Source: Erythrobacter sp.
Lineage (GTDB): Bacteria; Pseudomonadota; Alphaproteobacteria; Sphingomonadales; Sphingomonadaceae
Direction: 5' to 3'
DNA length: 5,207 bases
Assembly: GCA_030731635.1 (NCBI GenBank)
Contig: JANQTR010000035.1
Span: forward strand, 1,864 to 7,070
Of the stretch, positions 1 through 5,207 are shown in pieces. The notes under the pieces are model-generated. The model was not told where the DNA came from. It ran no database searches and saw only the letters and a program-made list of their open reading frames with translations. How positions within the stretch are numbered: the stretch's first letter is position 1; each line of letters begins with the position of its first letter. A program made the translations under genes and the position numbers.

Positions 1-1474
1 TAAAAACCCCTTCGCAATCTGAATAAAAGAAAGCCAACAACCGCCAAACCAGCGCTTCGGCATCAGCAGCGTCGATCGCCAGCAGCATCATCGCATCATC
101 GGCCAGCGCTGCCGAAATCAGCGCACCTCGGGGCGCCAGCACCGGATTGAGCTGTTCCGCCGTGCGGCGGACCAGCGCGGCCAGATCGGCATCACCTGCC
201 TCGATCGCCAGCGCGCCGGTTTCCAGACGCGCAAGCCGGTCGAGCTCCTCGAAACCGGCCAGAATATGCGCCGCATCAGCAGCAATTGCGGCGGCAAGCG
301 CGCGGTATTCGTGCGGGGCAGGGCCGAACAATTGCTGCTGGATCACCTCGGCATAACCCTGCACTGCGGTAACCGGCGTGCGCAATTCATGCAGCAGTTG
401 GCGGATCCGGTCAGCTTCGCGCGCTTCGGGCCGCAAATCGGCACCGACATCGCCGGGCAGACGGCGCAGGCGGCCGAAATAGCCAGTGAAATGGCCGTCA
501 TCGTTGAACCGAGGCTGTGCATCAATCAGCCAATCGCCCGCGATTGCAGGTGCGCCCGACAGGCTGATTTCGCCGCGCGTGATTGGCTGGCGGCGGGTGA
601 AAGCGCGTTCCAGACCAACCTCACTTGGATTGCCAGCCCCCAGCCGATGCGGCGCGAACAGGCGCGTGCCAATCACCATCGCGGCAACATCGCTGCTGGC
701 CCATTCGATCCGCCCGCCTGCATCCGCCGCAAAACCGAAACTGCTGGCAATGGTCAGCGTGCGATCGGGCGTTTCGCCCAGCGGCAGGCGCGGGGAGCTT
801 TCAAACTCCTGACGGCTTTCACCGCGTTCACGCTTGAATTGGGCAATCCGTTCAACGAGGGCCGAAATTTCGGTGCGGCCGCTATCGTCACGGTCGCGGG
901 CCAACGGTTGGGCCTTTAGCGCTGGTGGCAGCTGGCCCGATGTGGCCGTCGGTTGGCGCAGTTGCGGCGCGGGCGCGGCATTGGGGACGGCAGCAAGCGA
1001 TGCGCGGGCGGAAGGCTCAGGCGCGGGCAGGCCGCGATCATGGATGCCCAATCGCGCCAGCAGCGCCTCGACATCCAGCGGCAGGTCGCGGCGGTTGCGC
1101 AGAAATCCGCGCGCGCGCACGGGCAGGCGCGGGATCAGCGCGGTCCAATCGTCCGACGTAAGCTCTGCCCGGTTCAGCGCTGCCGAGGCTATTTCGGGTT
1201 CGTGTTCGGCAAGGTGCGCTGCCAGATCGGGGCTGCGGAATCGCCAGCCGGGTTCGCGGATCAGACGTGCGCGTTCATCGGCCGGGATTACCTCGGCCAA
1301 CGCGTCCATCCGCAGCCAGGCCGCAGCAAGCAGACTGTGGTCGGGCTGGCTGCCCCGGCGCACCCTGTCCTTGCCCAGCAGATCGAGCAATTGCCGAAAC
1401 TGCGTGCGCAGGCCCGCCTCGCCGGTGGTGCGTTGGCGCAGCACAGTGGCAAGGCGATCATCGAAAAACAACAC
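1..1474 (-). CDS. Soluble PAS-HisKA sensor histidine kinase, C-terminus cut by window edge
   Basis: This reading frame is open from the left edge to about position 1474 and gives 491 visible residues. Residues about 45-145 are helical and resemble the HEAT-like repeats of the alphaproteobacterial DUF2336 family. Residues 150-190 are a Pro/Ala-rich linker. Residues about 238-340 look like a PAS fold, ending in PRFNDDGHFTGYFGRLRR. Residues about 354-420 are a HisKA dimerisation domain, with the phospho-acceptor His362 in HELRTP. The HATPase domain should follow but is outside the window; only its probable beginning (VWRLLAFF) is seen. There is no signal peptide or membrane segment, so it should be a cytoplasmic kinase that autophosphorylates and passes phosphate to an unidentified partner. 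It is divergent from the Lrp gene. The start is uncertain: GTG at 1474 or TTG at 1471. The histidine kinase call is firm; the N-terminal assignment is inferred by eye and the signal sensed is unknown. Confidence 0.88.
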   Translation of the reverse strand, partial: MLFFDDRLATVLRQRTTGEAGLRTQFRQLLDLLGKDRVRRGSQPDHSLLAAAWLRMDALAEVIPADERARLIREPGWRFRSPDLAAHLAEHEPEIASAALNRAELTSDDWTALIPRLPVRARGFLRNRRDLPLDVEALLARLGIHDRGLPAPEPSARASLAAVPNAAPAPQLRQPTATSGQLPPALKAQPLARDRDDSGRTEISALVERIAQFKRERGESRQEFESSPRLPLGETPDRTLTIASSFGFAADAGGRIEWASSDVAAMVIGTRLFAPHRLGAGNPSEVGLERAFTRRQPITRGEISLSGAPAIAGDWLIDAQPRFNDDGHFTGYFGRLRRLPGDVGADLRPEAREADRIRQLLHELRTPVTAVQGYAEVIQQQLFGPAPHEYRALAAAIAADAAHILAGFEELDRLARLETGALAIEAGDADLAALVRRTAEQLNPVLAPRGALISAALADDAMMLLAIDAADAEALVWRLLAFFYSDCEGVF

Positions 1475-1477
1475 GCA

Positions 1478-1483
1478 CTCCCC
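1478..1483 (-). promoter_or_regulatory. Ribosome binding site of the histidine kinase gene
   Basis: GGGGAG on the minus strand. It lies 3 bases before the GTG at 1474 and 6 bases before the TTG at 1471. The spacing favours TTG 1471, codon choice favours GTG 1474, and the two proteins differ by one residue. In-frame TTG 1489 and GTG 1507 are less likely because no comparable site was noticed before them. The protein would begin (M)LFFDDRLATVL or (M)FFDDRLATVL. Confidence 0.5.
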
Positions 1484-1576
1484 ATTCAATGTGACAGACC
1501 GAATCACCAGCGTCGCCGCCGCGCGCGCCCATGATACAAGCAGGCTGCCTTGCCGTCCTATCAGGATCGAACGATT

Positions 1577-1589
1577 GTCACAGTCTGAC
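1577..1589. repeat. Short inverted repeat GTCA-N5-TGAC, possible operator
   Basis: The arms GTCA (1577-1580) and TGAC (1586-1589) flank CAGTC, giving a 13-base interrupted dyad between the two divergent genes. The size and shape suit a dimeric regulator, but four-base arms are common by chance and I can link it to no particular protein. Confidence 0.15.
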
Positions 1590-1610
1590 GTTCAAGGCGC
1601 GTTGCAAAGC

Positions 1611-1639
1611 GGGACAATTGCTGGCAGACATAATAATAT
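1611..1639 (+). promoter_or_regulatory. Possible promoter for the Lrp-GFA operon
   Basis: GGGACA (1611-1616) and TAATAT (1634-1639) are separated by 17 bases and each match four of six bases of the sigma-70 consensus. The -10 part sits in the only AT-rich patch of the intergenic region. This would leave a leader of roughly 100 bases before the GTG at 1744. It is a weak prediction; the AT patch may instead be a regulator-binding site. Confidence 0.2.
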
Positions 1640-1743
1640 TAGCCAAGCGGGCCATTCGGCGCGCGTCTTGTTTCTTTGGGCATGATATTGCACGTGGCGT
1701 TGCCGCCTGGTGAACGTCGCGGTGCTGGGGGAGCTAAAGTTTA

Positions 1744-2205
1744 GTGGCCAATCTCGACGATATCGACCGCCGCCTGCTGGCGGAACTGCAGGCGGAAGGC
1801 CGCGTCACCAATGTCGAACTGGCACAGCGCGTCGGGCTTACCGCGCCGCCGTGTCTGCGACGGGTGCGCGGGCTGGAGGAAGACGGTGTGATCCGTGGCT
1901 ATCACGCTGATCTGGATCCGTCCAAACTGGGCTTTGCGATCACTGTGTTCGCGATGGTCAGCCTGAAAAGCCAGGCTGAAAGCTCCCTCCGCGAATTTGA
2001 GGACCACATGCGCGCGCTGCCCGAAGTGCGCGAATGCCACATGCTCAATGGCGAGATCGATTTCATCCTCAAGGTCGTCAGCAAGGATCTGCAAAGCTTT
2101 CAGGAATTCCTGACCGGCAAGCTGACGCCTGCGCCCAACGTCGAAAGCGTGAAAACCTCGCTGACGATCCGTACCGCCAAGCATGAGCCCGGCGTTCCGC
2201 TGTAG
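1744..2205 (+). CDS. Lrp/AsnC family transcriptional regulator
   Basis: A 153-residue protein of standard Lrp/AsnC length. Residues 4-53 form the N-terminal winged helix-turn-helix (LDDIDRRLLAELQAEGRVTN, then ELAQRVGLTAPPCLRRVRGL as turn and recognition helix, then GVIRGY). Residues about 64-144 form the RAM ligand-binding and oligomerisation domain, with the conserved turn NGEIDFILKV at 102-111. Family members assemble as dimers to octamers or larger and usually respond to amino acids; the ligand here cannot be told from sequence. The start is GTG 1744: an in-frame TAA at 1735-1737 excludes any earlier start, and GGGGGAG (1727-1733) lies 10 bases ahead. It is followed after 14 bases by the GFA gene, so the two probably share a transcript. 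Autoregulation and control of the divergent kinase are possible but inferred. Confidence 0.95.
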   Translation: MANLDDIDRRLLAELQAEGRVTNVELAQRVGLTAPPCLRRVRGLEEDGVIRGYHADLDPSKLGFAITVFAMVSLKSQAESSLREFEDHMRALPEVRECHMLNGEIDFILKVVSKDLQSFQEFLTGKLTPAPNVESVKTSLTIRTAKHEPGVPL

Positions 2206-2210
2206 GTGAG
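2204..2210 (+). promoter_or_regulatory. Ribosome binding site of the GFA gene, overlapping the Lrp stop
   Basis: AGGTGAG begins inside the TAG stop codon of the Lrp gene (2203-2205) and ends 9 bases before the GTG at 2220. It supports that GTG as the start and suggests translational coupling between the two genes. Confidence 0.6.
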
Positions 2211-2219
2211 TGGGCCGCT

Positions 2220-2666
2220 GTGACCAAAGCGCCGCGCCTGGCTGAGCCGATCACCGGCCAGTGCCTGTGCGGCGCGGTGACGATAGCGGTCACCGCAATG
2301 CGGGCCGAGGTCGATATCTGCCATTGCGCGATGTGTGCCCGCTGGGGCGGGGCCTTCTATGCCGGGGTGAAGGGTGAGGGCGCCGCGGTCACGGGCGAGG
2401 AGGCTGTGACAATCTACCGATCAAGCCCCTGGGCCGAACGGGCCTTCTGCGGCACCTGCGGCAGCAACCTGTGGTATCGTTTCCTGCCCACCGGCGGACG
2501 TTCATTTCTGGCAGGGCTCTTCGACCTGCCCAAAGGCTTCGGGATCGAGCAACAGATTTTCGTCGATGAGAAACCAGATTGGTATGACATCGCGCAGGCC
2601 AGCCCGATGAAGACCGGGCCCGAAGTGATCGCCGAAGCCATGGCGAAAGGCCTCAGCTTCGACTGA
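2220..2666 (+). CDS. GFA family (CENP-V/Gfa) zinc-binding protein
   Basis: A 148-residue protein with the full zinc-ligand pattern of the GFA family: C15-x-C17-G, C34-H-C36-x2-C39 and C77-x2-C80-G. The surrounding motifs GQCLCGAV, ICHCAMCARW and FCGTCGSNLWYRF are typical. The family is named after glutathione-dependent formaldehyde-activating enzyme, which was proposed to form S-hydroxymethylglutathione. Most members have no proven activity, so the substrate should not be taken from the name. It is probably cytoplasmic, with no signal peptide or membrane segment. The start GTG 2220 is backed by AGGTGAG at 2204-2210. It lies 14 bases after the Lrp gene on the same strand, probably as the second operon gene. 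No formaldehyde dehydrogenase or glutathione gene is nearby. Its stop is 3 bases from the stop of the opposing ndh gene. Confidence 0.93.
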   Translation: MTKAPRLAEPITGQCLCGAVTIAVTAMRAEVDICHCAMCARWGGAFYAGVKGEGAAVTGEEAVTIYRSSPWAERAFCGTCGSNLWYRFLPTGGRSFLAGLFDLPKGFGIEQQIFVDEKPDWYDIAQASPMKTGPEVIAEAMAKGLSFD

Positions 2667-2669
2667 CGT

Positions 2670-3980
2670 TTAATGCAGTTTCAACCGTGGCCGCACGATC
2701 CGGTTCACCCGGCCAATCAGCATCAGGAACGTCGCCTTTACCCAGCCGTGAATGCCAATCAGGTGCATCCGGTACAGCGAGGTGTAGATGAACCGCGCCA
2801 GCCGCCCTTCGATCGCCATGCTGCCGCCGATCAAATTGCCCATCAGGCTGCCCACGGTCGAAAACCGGCTGAGCGACACCAGCGAGCCATTGTCATGATA
2901 GGCGAAGTGCTTGAGCGGGCGGCCTTTTTGCATCCGGCAGATATTGTCGAACACCACCGCAGCCATCTGATGCGCGGCCTGCGCGCGCGGGGGGATCGGG
3001 CGATCCTCACCCGGCGGCGTGTAAGACGCGCAATCACCCAGCGCGAAGATGTTGGGGTCGACCGTCGTCTGCAGCGTGTCGGTAACCATGATCTGGTTGC
3101 GCGAGTTGGTTTCCAGCCCAAGGTCTGACAGGAATTCAGCCCCTTTGACCCCGGCGGCCCAGACAATCAGGTCAGCCTCAATTGTGTCACCGGCCTTGGT
3201 CAGCAGGGTCCGCGGCCGGGCTTCGATGACCTGCGTGTTTTCCATCACCTCAACACCCAACACACCCAATTCGTGGTGTGCGGCTTGTGACAGTTTTTCC
3301 GGCAAGGCAGGCAGAATGCGCGGCCCGGCTTCAAGCAAAGTCACTTTCAGTCGGCTCTCGTCAAACACCTCGAGCCCATAGTGCCTGAGCGCGCCAGCCG
3401 CATTGTAGAGTTCTGCGGCCAGCTCCACCCCGGTGGCCCCGCCGCCAACAATGGCAACATGCACCTGCTCGTTCGCGCCCGGATCATTCATCATCGCCCG
3501 GCTGACGCGCAGGCAGTGGTTCAGCAGCCGGGTGCGGAACCGGTCAGCCTGCACACGGCTGTCGAGGTACAGGCAATGTTCGGCCACGCCCGGCACGCCA
3601 AAGTCGTTAGAGACCGATCCCAGCGCAATCGCGAGGATATCATAACGGATGGTGTGGGCTTCGATCAGTTCGCTGCCATCCTCGTCCTTGACTGGCGCAA
3701 GGCTGATGGTCTTGGCCGCGCGATCGATCCCGTCGAGGCTGCCCTGAAAGAACCGGTATCCCCAGCGGTGACAATGGCCACGATAGCCGACCTCATCCAG
3801 ATTGGCATCGAGCGATCCGGCTGCGACCTCGTGCAGCAACGGCTTCCAGATGTGGCTGAGGTTCTTGTCGACCAGAATGATATCGTGCCGCTTGCGCCCG
3901 TATTTCGCGCCGAGCCTGCGGACGAGCTCCAGCCCGCCTGCGCCTCCGCCGACAACAACAATCTGGGTCTTGCGGTTCAT
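2670..3980 (-). CDS. ndh: Type II NADH dehydrogenase (NDH-2, NADH:quinone oxidoreductase)
   Basis: A complete 436-residue protein, close in length and wording to E. coli Ndh, including an identical RPRLKLH end. It should oxidise NADH and reduce membrane quinone without pumping protons, sitting on the cytoplasmic face of the inner membrane. The FAD-binding Rossmann motif is GGGAGG at 11-16, with D38 at the end of the second strand. HIWKPLLHEVAAG at 43-55 is a family signature. The NADH motif VGGGATGVE is at 178-186, and E217 after the following strand favours NADH over NADPH. The second FAD motif IFALGDCA is at 311-318, and AQAAHQ at 333-338 is the quinone-site motif. The C-terminal stretch 393-436, with hydrophobic and basic residues, fits the amphipathic membrane anchor. 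AAGGAG at 3987-3992 lies 6 bases before ATG 3980. The gene is downstream of accC on the same strand. Confidence 0.96.
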   Translation of the reverse strand: MNRKTQIVVVGGGAGGLELVRRLGAKYGRKRHDIILVDKNLSHIWKPLLHEVAAGSLDANLDEVGYRGHCHRWGYRFFQGSLDGIDRAAKTISLAPVKDEDGSELIEAHTIRYDILAIALGSVSNDFGVPGVAEHCLYLDSRVQADRFRTRLLNHCLRVSRAMMNDPGANEQVHVAIVGGGATGVELAAELYNAAGALRHYGLEVFDESRLKVTLLEAGPRILPALPEKLSQAAHHELGVLGVEVMENTQVIEARPRTLLTKAGDTIEADLIVWAAGVKGAEFLSDLGLETNSRNQIMVTDTLQTTVDPNIFALGDCASYTPPGEDRPIPPRAQAAHQMAAVVFDNICRMQKGRPLKHFAYHDNGSLVSLSRFSTVGSLMGNLIGGSMAIEGRLARFIYTSLYRMHLIGIHGWVKATFLMLIGRVNRIVRPRLKLH

Positions 3981-4158
3981 TCATCACTCCTTCGCGCCAT
4001 GCGGGCGCTGGCGGATTGCGATGGGGAAGCGCCCGGCCGAAAGCGGCAAAAGCGACTTGGACCAAGACCCGCAGCCGCGCTCTACCCGAATTTCTGCTGC
4101 GTTGCAGCATCAATCGTATCAGCGATTTAGTGCCGCGACGGTTCCGGAGCGAAGCGCG
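3981..4158. other. Spacer between accC and ndh with small inverted repeats
   Basis: These 178 bases separate two genes transcribed leftwards. Three short dyads are visible: AATCG-N6-CGATT (4112-4127), TGCTGC-GTT-GCAGCA (4095-4109) and CTTGG-A-CCAAG (4056-4066). None is followed on the minus strand by a T-run, so none looks like an intrinsic terminator of accC. No good -35/-10 pair for ndh was found by eye. Either accC transcripts read through into ndh, or termination is Rho-dependent and the ndh promoter departs from the consensus. The frames across it look like chance. Confidence 0.5.
3987..3992 (-). promoter_or_regulatory. Ribosome binding site of ndh
   Basis: AAGGAG on the minus strand lies 6 bases before the ATG at 3980, a near-ideal site that fixes the start. 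Another ATG at 3982-3984 is out of frame and only 2 bases from the site. Confidence 0.8.
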
Positions 4159-5207
4159 TCAGACCTCGCGTTCTTCCAGCCACTTTTCCAGCCATTTGAT
4201 CGTATAGTCGCCGTTGAGAACATCGTCCTGCCGCAGCAGTTCCTGATGCAGTGGGATGTTGGTCTTGACCCCTTCGACGACCATTTCTTCGAGCGCACGG
4301 CGCAGGCGCATGATGCAGCCTTCACGGGTGCGACCGTAGACGATCACCTTGGCGATCATGCTGTCGTAGTAAGGCGGGATCTTATAGCCTGCATACAGCC
4401 CGCTATCGACGCGCACATGCATGCCGCCAGCCGCGTGATAATAGGTCACAAGGCCCGGCGAAGGCGCGAAGTTGAACGGGTCTTCGGCGTTGATCCGGCA
4501 TTCGATCGCATGGCCCTGGAATTCCAGTTCGTCCTGCGTGACGGACAGCGGACGCCCTTCGGCAATGCGGATCTGTTCGCGCACCAGATCCAGCCCGGTG
4601 ATCGCTTCGGTTACCGGGTGTTCGACCTGCAGCCGGGTGTTCATTTCGATGAAATAGAACTTACCGTCTTCCCACAGGAATTCGATCGTGCCTGCGCCGC
4701 GATAGGCCATGTCGCGCATGGCTTTCGCGCAGACTTCGCCCATCTGTTCGCGCACTTCGGGAGAGATGACCGGAGACGGCGCTTCTTCGAGCACTTTCTG
4801 GTGGCGGCGTTGCAAGGAACAATCGCGTTCACCAAGGTGGATCGCGTTGCCCTGGCCATCGCCGAACACCTGAAATTCGATGTGGCGCGGGTTGCCGAGG
4901 TATTTTTCGATATAGACGGTCGCATCGCCGAACGCTGCTTTCGCCTCGCTCCCGGCCTGCTGGATCAGGGTTTCGAGTTGCTCGGGGCCGTTGCACACTT
5001 TCATGCCGCGCCCGCCGCCGCCGCTGGCGGCCTTGATGATCACCGGATAGCCAGCGGCTTCGGCAATCGCCTTGGCTTCGGCGATATCGGAGACCGCGCC
5101 ATCCGAGCCGGGGACCAGCGGCAGACCGAGCGCGCCCGCGGTGCGCTTGGCCTCGATCTTGTCGCCCATGGTGCGGATATGTTCGGGCTTGGGGCCGATC
5201 CAGATGA
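4159..5207 (-). CDS. accC: Acetyl-CoA carboxylase, biotin carboxylase subunit (5' end outside window)
   Basis: About 349 residues are visible, ending at TGA 4159-4161. The ATG at 5169 is internal: the frame continues upstream as IWIGPKPEHIRT before MGDK, the usual middle of biotin carboxylase, and about 100 N-terminal residues are missing. The enzyme uses ATP and bicarbonate to carboxylate biotin on AccB, the first half-reaction of malonyl-CoA synthesis. Counting from the MGDK methionine, the ATP-grasp part shows K4, K47 and the glycine-rich loop SGGGGRGMK (49-57), EKYL (88-91), and RRHQKVLEE (121-129), with H123 and K125 matching E. coli H236 and K238. EMNTRLQVEHPVTE (175-188) carries E175, N177 and R179, matching E. 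coli E288, N290 and R292. The biotin carboxylase C-terminal domain follows from about 220, and the end KWLEKWLEEREV is intact. accB would be expected upstream, outside the window. Confidence 0.97.
   Translation of the reverse strand, partial: IWIGPKPEHIRTMGDKIEAKRTAGALGLPLVPGSDGAVSDIAEAKAIAEAAGYPVIIKAASGGGGRGMKVCNGPEQLETLIQQAGSEAKAAFGDATVYIEKYLGNPRHIEFQVFGDGQGNAIHLGERDCSLQRRHQKVLEEAPSPVISPEVREQMGEVCAKAMRDMAYRGAGTIEFLWEDGKFYFIEMNTRLQVEHPVTEAITGLDLVREQIRIAEGRPLSVTQDELEFQGHAIECRINAEDPFNFAPSPGLVTYYHAAGGMHVRVDSGLYAGYKIPPYYDSMIAKVIVYGRTREGCIMRLRRALEEMVVEGVKTNIPLHQELLRQDDVLNGDYTIKWLEKWLEEREV

Larger units (their letters stand above)
1475..1743. promoter_or_regulatory. Divergent intergenic control region between kinase and Lrp genes
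   Basis: These 269 bases separate two genes transcribed away from each other, so both promoters should lie here. I see no convincing gene in it; the overlapping plus-strand frames are shadows. Visible elements are an AT-rich island at 1629-1641 containing the 8-base palindrome TAATATTA, and a small inverted repeat GTCA-N5-TGAC at 1577-1589. On the minus strand TATCAT (1531-1536) matches five of six bases of a -10 box, but the -35 position 17 bases upstream (AGGACG) is poor. Lrp-family genes are often autoregulated from such regions, so an Lrp operator here is plausible but not shown. Confidence 0.55.

Noticed and set aside
266..1685. Several long plus-strand open frames (about 190 to 283 residues) across the left part of the window
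   Set aside because: They lie opposite the histidine kinase frame, are full of Arg, Ala and Ser as GC-rich antisense frames usually are, show no recognisable domain, and disagree with the clear PAS and HisKA motifs on the minus strand.
1741..2184. Minus-strand 147-residue open frame opposite the Lrp gene
   Set aside because: The plus strand carries an unmistakable HTH and RAM domain; the antisense frame has no motif.
4036..4050. GCCG-AAAG-CGGC hairpin next to an A-run
   Set aside because: On the transcribed minus strand the T-run comes before the hairpin, not after it, so it cannot act as a terminator for accC; the stem is also only four pairs.
4095..4109. TGCTGC-GTT-GCAGCA hairpin as an accC terminator
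   Set aside because: It has only six base pairs and is followed on the minus strand by GAAATTC rather than a T-run, so it does not meet the form of an intrinsic terminator.
3381..4130. Plus-strand 249-residue open frame opposite ndh
   Set aside because: It is antisense to a confidently identified ndh gene and has no family features; it is a by-product of codon bias.
5167..5169. ATG at 5169 as the start of accC
   Set aside because: The frame stays open upstream with IGPKPEHIRT, a normal internal segment of biotin carboxylase, so the true start is beyond the window.

Overview
The window is GC-rich chromosomal DNA from an alphaproteobacterium, most likely a sphingomonad of the Erythrobacter/Altererythrobacter type. 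This placement rests on recalled family resemblance (a soluble histidine kinase opening FFDDRLATVLRQR, an Lrp regulator with the TAPPCLRRVR recognition helix, biotin carboxylase wording and codon use); no search was run. There are no mobile elements, RNA genes, CRISPR arrays or long repeats.

Layout: (1) Positions 1-1474, minus strand: most of a soluble sensor histidine kinase that runs off the left edge. It has an N-terminal helical-repeat-like region, a Pro/Ala-rich linker, a PAS-like domain and a HisKA domain with an HELRTP H-box; the ATPase domain lies mostly outside the window. (2) Positions 1475-1743: a 269-base divergent control region with one AT-rich island in otherwise GC-rich DNA. 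(3) Positions 1744-2666, plus strand: a probable two-gene operon of an Lrp/AsnC regulator and a GFA-family zinc protein, 14 bases apart. (4) Positions 2670-3980, minus strand: a complete E. coli-like type II NADH dehydrogenase (ndh), converging on the GFA gene with 3 bases between the stop codons. (5) Positions 3981-4158: a 178-base spacer with small inverted repeats but no convincing terminator. (6) Positions 4159-5207, minus strand: the C-terminal three quarters of biotin carboxylase (accC), whose start lies beyond the right edge.

The genes belong to separate housekeeping or regulatory functions: signal transduction, amino-acid-type regulation, a small thiol/zinc protein, respiratory NADH oxidation and the first step of fatty acid synthesis. 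accC and ndh lie in the same direction and could be partly co-transcribed. I found no convincing undescribed multi-gene system. The points most worth following up are the unusual N-terminal region of the kinase, the Lrp-GFA pairing and the divergent control region.
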